Assembly (NCBI GenBank): GCA_002104985.1
Contig: MCGO01000122.1
Coordinates: 1 to 64,000 of the forward strand
Length of the DNA stretch: 64,000 nucleotides
Direction: 5' to 3'
Source of the DNA: Rhizoclosmatium globosum
Lineage: Eukaryota; Chytridiomycota; Chytridiomycetes; Chytridiales; Chytriomycetaceae
The translations under genes and the position numbers were made by a program. Positions within the stretch are counted from its first letter, which is position 1. Each line of letters begins with the position of its first letter. Positions 22,107-34,798 of the stretch are shown piece by piece. The notes under the pieces were generated by a model that was not told where the DNA came from, searched no databases, and saw only the letters and a program-made list of their open reading frames with translations.

Positions 22107-23248
22107 TCATAAATCATTCGACTCTGCTCCTTCATCATCTCCGTCCCCAGATTCCGAGAGGGACTGACCCTGAATGGAATATCCACTAACATGATTTAAT
22201 GTTGACGGAGTAGGTTTCTTTGGAGAAACCGATGTTGTAGTTGAAGAAGACGACGAGGAAGACGCTGCAGCAAGCTGCCATGCCGGAATGGCAGGTTTCC
22301 CGGCTGTGAATTTACCCAAGAAGGCATCGACTGAGTTACTGGAATCGGCGCTTGCATCACCAAACGAGTTTGATCCATTCTGCGACAGGGTGCCATTCAC
22401 TTTTGGTGGAGAAGAAGAGGAAGTGGATTGGTAGGCGAGGGGAGGAGGGATGGGAGAGACGGCAGGCAGAGGAGGGAATGCTTTCCGATTCAAGAGTAAA
22501 TTCTTGAGCGACTTGATTTCGGATTGAAGGTCAGTGATACTCGGGCCTTCTGATGCATTCTTCTTTTCAATGAGGGTTGGAAGGGAATCTTTCAAGGATT
22601 CCAGCTCTTCCCGCAACAAACGAACTTCTTCCGCACTTCGCTCTTGTTCTTGCACACTCGCATCAAGAACACTTTGGAGTTTCTCAGTCTGGTCTTGGAT
22701 TTGTTTTGTTGCTGATTCGAGGGCGGATGAGATTGCGGCGATGCTTGAATTTAGTTTCTCCTGTTCCTCCTTGTGTTGCTGCGAGACGGGCCACGAGAGA
22801 TTCGGCAGGATGTACGTCTGAGTTTAAGCGAAGTTTAACCTCTGCAACAACAAACAACAAACAAACAACGCACCGTTGCCAAGTGCCACGCGCCCACACC
22901 AAAACCAGCGGCGCCAATCAAAGCAAGAAAGAGATCGCGCCAGTCCCGCGGCTGCTGTTGCTGCTGACTAATCGCACTCTGAGAAGTCAAAGCCGAAGTC
23001 GACGACTGCGCAAGTTCAAGTTGAAGTTGGTTTGGCCGCGGCGGAAGCGACGGTTCAAATGACGCCATCGACGACGACGACGCCTCTTTCAACGCCGCTT
23101 CAATTTCAGCCGAGGTCAGTCCCTTCGATTCGAGAAACGAAATGCGCTTGGCCAGTGGCGCAGATGACACCTTCGGATCCACGAGGAACTTGACAGCGAG
23201 GGCGACGGACTCTGGTCGGATTGTCGAATTGGTTGGTGGTGTGCTCAT
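22107..23248 (-). CDS. PEX14: Peroxin 14 (peroxisomal import docking factor)
   Basis: Docks cargo-loaded PEX5/PEX7 at the peroxisome membrane. The N-terminal domain is diagnostic: RPESVALAVKFLVDPKVSSA followed by PLAKRISFLESKGLT. A hydrophobic segment follows (RDWRDLFLALIGAAGFGVGA), then a coiled coil (EEQEKLNSSIAAISSALESA and onward through RLLREELESLKDSL). The C-terminal half is Ser/Pro-rich with an IPAWQ motif, as in other fungal PEX14, and ends in an acidic tail. One 54-nt intron (22818-22871) lies just after the membrane segment. The peroxisomal dienoyl-CoA reductase at 39648 would be a client of this pathway. Confidence 0.92.
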
Positions 23249-23370
23249 GGGTGTGGTTGTACGTCAATCCTTGGATTTCCAACAAAGATTATCATTCATA
23301 TTAGAGGGAACAAAGTAATAATAGCTTAATATGAATATGTCGCCTCTATAACATGATATGCATCCATGCA

Positions 23371-24501
23371 TCATACTCTCTTCTTGCTTCGTGGAGTTTC
23401 TTCCCGTGTCCAAACAACTCGGCAAGCCAACATATCCCTTATCCTTCCCCATGACCGCACTTTCCCGTTCGTTTCTGGTGTCACGATATATACTTGATAT
23501 CCATACCTCTCAGCATCATATAATGCGATGATCTGTGCTTTTATAGATTCCATGAGAAACGATCTACAACAAACAACCAAACCTGAAAAGTCAAGTAAAC
23601 GCCATAGCTTGAAATAATGTGCCAAACAGCATGCATCGGCACGCGACTCCAAAAAGCAGGATTTTGTACGCATAACACGCGTTCTTGAAGCATCCAAATT
23701 ACGACAGCAGCAACCAAGAAAGATATTGTTGAGAATATGTATTGCTTGATGAGTGACCCCTGTGGGTGGATCGCAAAAAAGTCGCGATGAGACGTTTGAG
23801 TGGATAGGGCGAGGAAGAGGAGAATAGACCCGAGACTTGCCCCGACAATATCGTCGGCGATATTCTTTTCGAGTTGAGAGTCGATGATGACTGAGAAGAT
23901 ATTTTTGAGTGAAAGCGAGTATTATTCAGATCACGCGAAGCACACCCAAGACCCCAACCAAACTCTAAATTTTTTACTTACTTGAAAACAAGAGCGCAAA
24001 AGTACACGTACAATAAACAAGCGTCGAAGTAAGCTCAAAAAGAAACGACGTCTCCGGCTCCCCAACACCTCCCTTCTTATTCCCCAACGCCGAATGCGGA
24101 AAGAAAATCCGATACAAGACTTGATCCGTAATAGTCGGAAGCACCTAAGCATAAAAAAAAAAACGCCAAACGAATAAATACACCTTTGTCTTTTGAAATT
24201 GATGACAAATCTGTCAATGCCCCACCATCACACCAAGCATAACTTCGCCCCACTGGTCAACCTTCGACCATCCCCAATACCCCGTGTAATGGTACATGAA
24301 GGATCCAGCGCCTACGACACCGAAAACACAGTACATGTGTCGAACAGCTTTGTGCCCGTGATGCGCGGACGAGAATATCGCGCCAAAGAGGCCGACGGTT
24401 ACGAGGCTCAGTGACGAATAGGACGCCCAGTATTCAGGCGGTCCTGCGAGTGCGCTTTCGCAGAAGAGGGATGTTGGTTTGGTGAAATAGGGTGGGAGCA
24501 T
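23371..24501 (-). CDS. Alkaline ceramidase-like (CREST superfamily) membrane protein
   Basis: A multi-pass membrane protein of the ceramidase/PAQR-type CREST fold. The N-terminus ESALAGPPEYWASYSSLSLV corresponds to the ceramidase start (E-x-E-W-x-N-x-x-S). SFMYHYTGYWGWSKVDQWGE carries the conserved loop Asp, and the C-terminal HAVWHIISSYGVY carries the paired His that would bind zinc. Four exons; the second intron uses a GTGATG donor after GEVMLG, then VLPTITDQVLYRIFF, IIIDSQLEKNIADD and a last exon from IIALYDAERYG. Hydrolysis of ceramide in the ER/Golgi is the likely role, but the middle is divergent, so the substrate is not certain. Confidence 0.7.
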
Positions 24502-24997
24502 TTTTTTGGTAGAGTGGGTAGGGGTTTGGTTTTTGACAGTTTTTGTTTTTTCTGTTTCGCAGCGGAGTTTCAATTCGTGAAGGAAAAGTTGACAAATGGT
24601 TCTTGGATGTTTTGGATAGGAATCGGTGGCGGAAACTTTGGGTACTTGGGTTGTGAAAAGAGAAGTAATGGTTTTTTAAATGAAAGCAGGAACAAAGCGA
24701 TCAATTCTTCCGGCTCATACGACTTTGAGAATTCCTGAAATGAAGTATTTATCTCTTACGTACTTCAGGAACTGCGTAGGTACATGATATACAAGATATT
24801 TCTTATTCAACAAAAACTAGAAAATCATAGCCATTTTGATCCTGCATCTATTGCCGATTCATTTCCCCTGCTTTCGTCAACTGCCACAATCTCTCCGCAT
24901 TTACTAATAACTAAATTTCTGAGATAAGAAACACTATCTCAAACCACTAAAAAACTACATAATTAATTTGCGGAAAAACAAAACTCCGCAAAGAAAA
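24502..24997. other. Divergent intergenic region
   Basis: 496 bases between the start of the ceramidase-like gene (minus) and the membrane protein at 24998 (plus). A/T-rich with short purine tracts. No supportable ORF or RNA gene; presumably two promoters. Confidence 0.4.
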
Positions 24998-25761
24998 ATG
25001 CCAATCCCGCACCAACAATACCTCCCCCTCACATACCCAAACCCACTCCCAGACATTCCGCCAGGCGGCATCTCCCCCCACCCACCAAACCCACTCTCCT
25101 TCCCCCCGAAATCCTCATCCTCCTCACACTCCTCCACACCTTCTACATAACCCACACCCCCCTCCGCACAAAGCTCCTCTCCGCTCTCCTCGCGCTCGCG
25201 TTCTCAGTCATCGAGCCGACGTTTTACATGGTTACGAGGGAGGACCCCGTCACGGGTGCGGTTGATATAGCGTGGGATGCGATTCTGGAGGGACGCAGGG
25301 ATGCGCATACGACTTGGGAGCAGGGGTGGGCGAATCTTGTGTTTTCTGGGCCGTTCTTTTTGGCGTATTTTTGGGGGTTTGAAGGATTGGGTGGTGGGGC
25401 GGGGAGGGAGAATGTTCAGTGGAAGGGGAAGGGGAAGGGGAATGGAATGAAAGGGGGGAAGAAGGAAAGTGGCGGTTTGGAGGATGGGATTCGTTTTATT
25501 TGGCCGGGGCGGTGGACTTGGGTTCAGTGGAGTCGTGCTATTTGTGCACCGTTGTTGATTTGGGGGTTGGAGATTGTTGAAGGGTATACTTTAATTGGGA
25601 TGTATGGGTGGAATCCGGCGTGGATTTATAGCGGAAGGGATGCATTGTTTTCGGGTACGATTAAGTTGAGTTACTGGAGGTATTGGTTGCCACTTGGGTT
25701 TGTGTTGGAGTTGGTTGGATGGCAGATTCTGTTGAAGGTTGCCAACGTAAAGCGAAAGTGA
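24998..25761 (+). CDS. Multi-pass membrane protein, unknown (apparent frameshift)
   Basis: The 5' part (MPIPHQQYLPLTYPNPLP) and the rest are in different frames. Adding one C to the run at 25102-25107 fuses FPP to EILILLTLLHTFYITH and gives about 255 residues. There is no GT in the 24990-25190 interval, so an intron cannot explain the break. Predicted membrane segments: ILILLTLLHTFYI, LLSALLALAFSVIEPTFYMV, WANLVFSGPFFLAYFWG, AICAPLLIWGLEIVEG, and WLPLGFVLELVGWQILL. A Gly/Lys-rich loop lies in the middle. I do not recognise the family. The 3' half alone (from 25228) is open and could be translated. Confidence 0.55.
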
Positions 25762-25819
25762 ATATAAATATTAAATAGTAGTATGGTATTCCTGTGCAAA
25801 ATGTTCTCGAACACTGAAA

Positions 25820-27379
25820 ATGACACCCAAAAACTTGATTCAGTTGCCACCCGAGACACTCTTCAAAATCTTTCTGCACACAAACTCTCCAAAATGCTTA
25901 TTGACTGTGATTCCTCGCGTTTGTAAAACGTTTGCTGAAGTCTTGAGTAAGCGAAACCAGATATTACTTCGCCCCTCTTACTGTTCCCAGCCCATCGATC
26001 TATTCCGATCTTGGCAAACGTCGAAATCATCAGCGAAGAAGACGAAGATGGGGCAAACGGAAACGTCGTTGCGCTGATTCAGTCGCCAGAGCGTGCAACG
26101 CTATTACCTGTCTTCAAACGCGTGAGGGTCGTTGGAAGTGGTGGTACAACCCAAAGTACACCAAGCCATAGCGTCTCAAGAGACCGCGGTTCAGACAACT
26201 CAAGCATAGTATACGTAGGAATCGAACGCAGTATCAAGGTTAATTCCCTCTTACGTACCAACGTTCATTGTTCCAACCAACCCCCGCAAATGATAGGTCC
26301 ACGTCGGAGCCATCCCAGACCACCCCGAAACCCTCGTCCACTACATTGCCGAACTCCTCCGTCGAGGAATAAGTTCCCAACAAACCGGATACTGCAAACG
26401 CCCCGTCCGCGTCCTCTTTGGAACAGTCCAAGTCGCCGGCCGCCGCGGAAACACATCCGCGCACCTCCTTGGTAAATTCCTCAGAGAAATGAAGCCAGTC
26501 AATATCACACTGTGGTGGTGGGACTCTGACCTCATTTCGAATTTGCCTGCGACGGCGGCGACGAGTTTACGGTTACCGAATATGAGGGCGGATGGACATA
26601 TCCAGGCGCGGGATATCGCGTTGTTGACGGCGGCGTCTGGCGATGCGGCGCAGAGTTTTTTGAAGCGGTTGGAGTTGTTTCGGCCGATGCCGAGGCAGCC
26701 GTGGGGGCTTGAGGCAAGTGCCTTTGCGCCGTTGTCGGCGCTTTTGGGGTTGAGAGAGCTGGTGGTGCGGAGTGGGCGGTTGATTGGGTCTCATGATACG
26801 CTTGTGGGTGCGATTCTTGCGTTGAGGAAGTTGAGGGTGTTGGAGTTGCCGTGGAATATTGATTCGAGGTTGGGGTCGAGGATTTTGAGGGAGCTGCCAG
26901 AGTTGGAGAGTTTGCAGTATCTTCAGGTGACGAGTCCTGATTTCTTTCAGAGTTTGCCGACGCATCCGACGCGGATGCCGGTTGGGACTGGTATGATGGC
27001 GGGGATGCAGGCAGTGAAGCTCAAATCTTTAGGACTGACATTTATGGAGCCTGATGCGGCGGATGTGGCTGTGATGGTGGAAGGGATTATTCGATGTCTT
27101 CCTGAATTGGAATCGTTGTTTATTCGCATCAACTCTCGTCCAACGAACGACAACGGGCCTGGCCATTTCTATGACTTCTTTAGCGTGATTCCGAAAGAAA
27201 TGTTGAGTCGCTGGTTGAGAAGGATGGAGACTGGATGTCCGAATTTGTGCGATGTTGGATTGGAGTTGGGTTTGAGAATGTGGGGTAGTCGCAAATCATA
27301 TGCAGATGAGCTTGTCTTTTCATTTTCGACGTCACGTATGAGGGTGCGGATGTGTTCGCCAGTTGGTAGAATTGGATAA
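25820..27379 (+). CDS. F-box protein with C-terminal leucine-rich region
   Basis: The N-terminal F-box (LIQLPPETLFKIFLHTNSPK, then LLTVIPRVCKTFAEVL) would bind Skp1 and make this a substrate adaptor of an SCF ubiquitin ligase. The remaining 400 residues contain irregular leucine-rich repeats (LRELVVRSGRLIGS, LRKLRVLELPWNIDS, LPELESLQYLQVTS, LPELESLFIRINS). Exons 25820-25946, 25991-26238 and 26297-27379; the first intron has a strong GTAAGC donor and resolves what looks like a frameshift. The target is unknown. The 3' end is convergent with the M3 peptidase gene, about 60 bases away. Confidence 0.8.
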
Positions 27380-27436
27380 ATGAGAGGACAAAAGAAAATA
27401 CAAAGCAACAGATATTTCATTTATAACCGAGCTCTC

Positions 27437-29386
27437 TCACTTTTGGCCATGAAAATTAACTCCAATCCACTGCTCAAACTTTTCACAAGCCTCAGTAAGA
27501 CCACCCTTCAACGCGGAAGAGTCACTGATGACTTCATCACCATGAACAAGAATAACACGCATATCCAAGTCAACACTATCCTTAGTACCATACTTTGGTC
27601 CCTTCGCAATAGCCTCCTCATACTCCTTCTTCTCCTCAGCAACAAGTGCATCAACATCCTGCTCCAACATTTCAATCCACGCGTCCCCAGAAAGCTCCGA
27701 CCCAGTCATCTCATGCACAAGGTCCAAGAACATGCGCGAGTTTCCAGGCTGCCAGTAAATGTTCTTCAAGTCCTTTCCAATCTCAGGGTTGTCAACAAGG
27801 TACCCGTACTTCTTGATAAAGTGCTTACGGGTCTGGTGAACGGCCATATCGGCGAGGACGTATCCGTGGTAGTACGCTGCGGACTCGTCCGTGAGTGGGT
27901 GTGGAACTGCGAGGAGGGGGCGACCGCTGAGACCGCCCTGGACTTCGAGTTCGACTTGGTCGGCGAGTTCGATGAGGGCGGCGACGGTTAGTTTGTCTTC
28001 GGGCATTTCGTAGAGGCGTTGTTCGTAGAAGGGGACGGCGAGCATGGCTGTGAGGTCAAAGACTTTGTATGGGTGGAGGGAACGGATTTCGCGTTCGATC
28101 AGGTCCCAGGGCATAACTTTGCCGTCTTTGGAGACGGCGTAGCGGGCGAGCCAGGCGGCGTCGCCGACGAGGGAGTCGAGGAACATGGACTGGTTTTCGG
28201 CGTATGGGATGGAGGTTGGGGCACGTTCTTGGGAGAAGAGTGGGGATGGCTGGGTCACGTTTGCAAAGTGAGCGGCGTGACCACCTTCGTGCATCAAGGT
28301 GACGAGAGCAGTGTGTCCCGAGCCAACTTGACCTGGAGTTGCAAGGGAGGTAAAGTTTGCTTGAGATGGAACCCATCCCTTTGTGGTGGAGACCCAAGCT
28401 GGTTGTGGCCAGTGGCAGAATCCGTTCGAGTATTTTCCCTTACGGTCGCAGAGGTCCAAGCGCATAGTAGCACCAGCATAGGTAATTCCGAGGGCGGCAA
28501 ATGAACGAGCCCAAGCATTCACAGCAGTTTCGAATGGGAAGTAAGGATCCTGGAGAGCAGAAAGGTCTCCAGCAAGAGCGAATCCTCTGTTCCAACCCTT
28601 CAAAGCATCAGCACCCTTCTCCTTTGCCAAAGTTTCAAGAGCCTTGTTTTGAATATCCTTAGCTCTCGCAAGAAGCTTCTCCAAGATTGGGAACAAGGTC
28701 TTCTTTCCGAAACCTTCAGCTGCAGTCACCTTCATATCGTAGAAGCACTCGAAACCAAGAGATCTTGCCAGTTTGTTTCTCAGCTTCACGATTTCGACAA
28801 ACTCCGGAGCAATGAAGGGGCCGATAGAGCGCATGCCGTCCCAACAGGCCTTCCTGAGTGCCTCGTTGTCCGATGTGCGCATGATAGAGCGCAGCTGGAC
28901 GGAGGAGGCCTCGACAAACACGTTCGAGTCCGGGTGGAAGTAGCCGAGTTTGAAAGTGCGTCTGTGTTCAGCGAGTTTTGCCTCGAGTCTGTTCAGGTCC
29001 TCGCGCATTCGAACCCCGTCGGCGTCTGTGATGATGTAGCACTTGAACGTGCGTTCGAAGATGCGCAGCGTCTTGGCTTCTTCGACACTCAAATCGGGGC
29101 GCTGGAGCAGTGTTTGCACTTTGGAAAGCATTTGCGCATCGCCGAGAAAGGCGTCGAGTTCGTTTTTGGTGCGTGTGAGTTCGTCTTTTTGGTTTGATTT
29201 GTTGTCAGAAGGTTGTTTGGTTAGAAGGTGGTTGGTTGGTTGGTTGTCTTCGAAGGGGCACCCACCCGAGGAACACCCGGCCAAGTTCATCTTGGTCGCC
29301 CAGAAGTTGTCTTCAAAGGCCTTGTGCTTGTGCTCATACGAATTGTTGAAATCCTCAATGAACTGGGTGACGCTCGACACTGTCAT
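27437..29386 (-). CDS. M3-family zinc oligopeptidase
   Basis: A single-exon metallopeptidase of about 650 residues. The zinc motif is HEGGHAAHF (HExxH) and the third ligand Glu is in the PYAENQSMFLD segment, the M3 (thimet/oligopeptidase F) layout. The unusual G-G between E and H differs from the usual HEFGH and resembles M3B-type enzymes. The N-terminal half is helical; the segment SGGCPFEDNQ near residue 40 is Cys-rich. I chose the ATG at 29386 (MTVSSVTQFIEDFNNSYEHK); an upstream in-frame ATG at 29452 would leave only 16 bases to the previous gene. Probably cytosolic turnover of short peptides. Confidence 0.88.
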   Translation of the reverse strand: MTVSSVTQFIEDFNNSYEHKHKAFEDNFWATKMNLAGCSSGGCPFEDNQPTNHLLTKQPSDNKSNQKDELTRTKNELDAFLGDAQMLSKVQTLLQRPDLSVEEAKTLRIFERTFKCYIITDADGVRMREDLNRLEAKLAEHRRTFKLGYFHPDSNVFVEASSVQLRSIMRTSDNEALRKACWDGMRSIGPFIAPEFVEIVKLRNKLARSLGFECFYDMKVTAAEGFGKKTLFPILEKLLARAKDIQNKALETLAKEKGADALKGWNRGFALAGDLSALQDPYFPFETAVNAWARSFAALGITYAGATMRLDLCDRKGKYSNGFCHWPQPAWVSTTKGWVPSQANFTSLATPGQVGSGHTALVTLMHEGGHAAHFANVTQPSPLFSQERAPTSIPYAENQSMFLDSLVGDAAWLARYAVSKDGKVMPWDLIEREIRSLHPYKVFDLTAMLAVPFYEQRLYEMPEDKLTVAALIELADQVELEVQGGLSGRPLLAVPHPLTDESAAYYHGYVLADMAVHQTRKHFIKKYGYLVDNPEIGKDLKNIYWQPGNSRMFLDLVHEMTGSELSGDAWIEMLEQDVDALVAEEKKEYEEAIAKGPKYGTKDSVDLDMRVILVHGDEVISDSSALKGGLTEACEKFEQWIGVNFHGQK

Positions 29387-29467
29387 CTTTTGTTGTTTTT
29401 GCGGAACTGTTCGGATGCCCAACTTGAAGATCCGGAAATTTCGAACCAACATTTATCAACCTTTTAT

Positions 29468-30342
29468 TCAGAGAAGGAAGGGAATGATGGCTTTCCGTGA
29501 CCTTGGATACGCATCGCCAAACATCTTTCGATACCATCGGTGTTGAGATAGTCCGCGAGGAATGAGATTCGCCATTGTGAAGAACAGAAACATGGCGCCA
29601 GCTATGTTATCAGAAGCGATAGCATACCTTCAAAATTAATTAACAGTCGCGTCATAGAAACCTCAAAGACGTACCCAGCCCATTCCAGAATCTCACCAAA
29701 ATAGTTGGCAGCAGAAACATACACAAACATTCCCTTCCTTGGAATGAAATACCTTTGCTTTGGCTTGTCTCCATCCGCCTTCTGTTGACGAAGTGAAAAC
29801 AAGTGGTAGTCTGCTGAGACGTTGATCGACATTCCCACAGCAAACACGATAACTCCTATCCAAAACTGCCACTCGAATAGCCTTTTCTCAACTGTCAAAG
29901 CCGCGGCTGTTCCGTTCACGAACCCATTCGCTACATTGAAAACAACAGCTCCGCCAACTGTTATGAGAAGGGACATCGGAGCCATGCTAGGTGCAAAGTA
30001 TGTATATATCAGAGAGCGATGCAGGTAGTGGGCTTGCCAGAGAAACAGAAGGAGCAATGCAGGTGTTGAAGGTGTATCTGCCTGAGCAAAGAACGACAAT
30101 GGATACACGATCCATGGAATCGATTCGAAAAAGAGCCATCCGGGTTTGCCCGGTACTTTGATGGACCATGACCAGTTGTTTGTGTAGAACTTTCCTGTCG
30201 CACACTCAGTCTGTTGCGCTTAAACAAGAAACAACTTACCGAATGGGGCTGTGAGGAATAGTGAAAATACAAAGACAACGGTGCCGTATCCTGCTATGAA
30301 GAGGATGGTTTGGTCAAACAGATGCTGGGTGTCGGCGTTCAT
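29468..30342 (-). CDS. 3-oxo-5-alpha-steroid 4-dehydrogenase family protein
   Basis: An NADPH-dependent membrane reductase of the steroid 5-alpha-reductase/polyprenol reductase family. The C-terminal hallmarks are RKGMFVYVSAANYFGEILEW and the terminal QHRWYRKMFGDAYPRSRKAI. Several membrane helices precede. Three exons: from 30342 to the donor after TAPFG, then the long middle exon, then the last exon. The last intron (GTACGT donor, about 49 nt) gives EWAGYAIASDNIAGAMFLFF, aligned with the family. The substrate could be a sterol, polyprenol or enoyl lipid; sequence alone does not decide. Same strand as the M3 peptidase 82 bases downstream. Confidence 0.85.
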
Positions 30343-30484
30343 TTATCTGTTGTTTTTTTTTAAGTTATCTCATAAATATTGAAGACGCAAGAATTAATGC
30401 CGATTTCATTCTAAAGCAGAATTCTTATGGTTGTAGAAATAAAAAGTTACTCTGCAAAAGACGATTAGCCACTGCACAAATTCC

Positions 30485-30549
30485 AAAAATGCATCCCGAC
30501 TTGCGGGTAATCCTTCCAAGATAGTGATGTCATCCTTACACAGGGAGCC

Positions 30550-30580
<31 letters not shown>

Positions 30581-30611
30581 CATAAGTGTCCACAGCATTT
30601 ATGGACACTAC
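30485..30611 (-). ncRNA. U6: U6 spliceosomal snRNA
   Basis: The minus strand carries the invariant U6 core ATTGGAACGATACAGAGAAG followed by ATTAGCATGGC, that is the ACAGAGA box and the U2-pairing helix (RC of about 30547-30580). The internal stem-loop follows (CTCCCTGTGTAAGGATGA). A 7-bp 5' hairpin (AGTGTCC/GGACACT) sits at the expected position just upstream. The 3' end is a T5 run (RC of 30485-30489), a Pol III stop. About 22 bases between the GATGACA and CGCA blocks have no counterpart in the canonical molecule, making this about 127 nt rather than about 105. The ends are inferred from structure. It is divergent from the Ap4A phosphorylase gene. Confidence 0.88.
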
Positions 30612-30861
30612 CCATTCTTTCAGTCTGCTTTATGAAACTGCGCCTATGAATCTGCAAGAACGCTTTTGAGATTGTTTCTCGCGCAGTTGTTGCGCAGTTT
30701 GGCAGTGTGGTTAAGGTTAACGAAATAAGCCAACATTCACAAGACAAGAATGTGTGATCCCACAAGGGTTCCTTCTGCATTTGACGCGTGATCTACACGG
30801 ATTTGCACTGTAAATGACTGCCATATTTATATCTTTGCCATAATCGTTTTCTTGATCTCAA

Positions 30862-31855
30862 ATGGCTTCATCGCTTGCATCACGTCTGTCCTCTCAATTT
30901 GACAAAGCTCTCAGCACAGGCCACCTTGTCTTTACACCAAGCACAACTGTCATTATTCCAAGTGGCAATATCAACGTGAGTGAGTCCCCTGTCCAGCGCC
31001 AACCAACTCCTTCTAAACTTCACCCAGTTCCAAATCCGCCTGGCCCCGTCTCTGCCAAAGAAACCCACCGGAGGCCTCACTCAAGAAAAGAAGGAACCAA
31101 AGAAACCATTCAACCCGTTCCTCGTCCCCGAACCAGAACTCTTGGTCGACTCAACACTCCTTCCCCTCCACAACATCCTCCTCAACAAGTTCAGCGTCGT
31201 CAAAGGACACGTCATCATTACAACGAAAGCGTGGGAGAGTCAATCAAGCCTATTAAATGCAAATGATTTCTCAGCGGCGTGGACGTTGTTAGAGACGGGG
31301 GAGTACCTAGGGTTTTATAATTGCGGGCCATTGTCAGGTGCGAGTGTACCGCATAAGCATATGCAGTTTATTCCTGTTGTGAAAGGGTCTGCGGAGGAAG
31401 GCATTCCGATTGAGAGTGTGATGGAGGGATGGGCGAAAGAGAGTAAGGTGTTGGAGGCGACTGTTGTTCCTGGATTACCGTACCTGCATCGGGCATGCTT
31501 TTTCCCACCTGCTGAGAAAGGGCGTGTGGATGCGAAGGATGTGGAGAGGGTTTATGTCGAGATGGTTAATGGCGCGTTCAAGGCTGTTGGAATTGACTTT
31601 TCGGAGACATTGAATCACGCAGTTTCAACTGGTGTGGAAGGAGAAGGGAAGGAGGAGGTGTCATATAATGTGATTTTTACGCGTGAGTGGATGGTTGTTG
31701 TTCCGAGAAGAGCCGAAACGTACAAGGACTTGAGCGTGAATTCTGTAGGGTTTGCAGGAATGATGCTAGCCAAGAGCGAGGCGCAGCTGGAATATTTAAA
31801 GCAGTCTGGAGCGCTAGTTGATGTGATGGCTGGAGTTACTTTCTCTTGTCAATAG
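30862..31855 (+). CDS. ATP adenylyltransferase (Ap4A phosphorylase)
   Basis: Phosphorolysis of diadenosine tetraphosphate to ATP and ADP, clearing Ap4A in the cytosol. HIT-superfamily active site in SGASVPHKHMQFIP (H-x-H-x-Q). The N-terminal ATP-transferase half contains PLHNILLNKFSVVKGHVIIT. The C-terminal domain ends VVVPRRAETYKDLSVNSVGF and onward to GVTFSCQ. One 52-nt intron (30976-31027) after SGNIN. About 313 residues, the usual family size. The following muskelin gene starts only 20 bases after the stop. Confidence 0.9.
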
Positions 31856-31875
31856 ATTTCTTGCTTCCAAAACAA

Positions 31876-34543
<2,668 letters not shown>

Positions 34544-34798
34544 GAAAGAATACCAAAGATGTGGAATTTGATGAGTTTTTTGTTTCTTATTTATGTCGAA
34601 ATGGTTTGACGAAGTTGGAAGCTGTAATGAAGTGTTTATGAAAACTTACACCTCCATCGTTTTGTTCATCGTTCTTTACAGTCATCGGTTGAGGGAGGTT
34701 CAGAGATACTTTGCTGATAGTTTCTCGCCTCCCACTAATAATTACACAATACAAAAGTACTACGTAACAACTTTATAAACACAAACCCGGAAAAAAAA

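Noticed and set aside
24150..24250. Premature stop in the ceramidase-like gene
   Set aside because: A GTGATG donor two codons earlier and a downstream TAG acceptor join GEVMLG to VLPTITDQ in frame.
25947..25990. Frameshift in the F-box gene
   Set aside because: A normal GTAAGC...CAG intron explains it.
29600..29690. 26-nt intron in the steroid reductase
   Set aside because: A 49-nt intron with a GTACGT donor gives a better match to the family (EWAGYAIASDNIAGAM).
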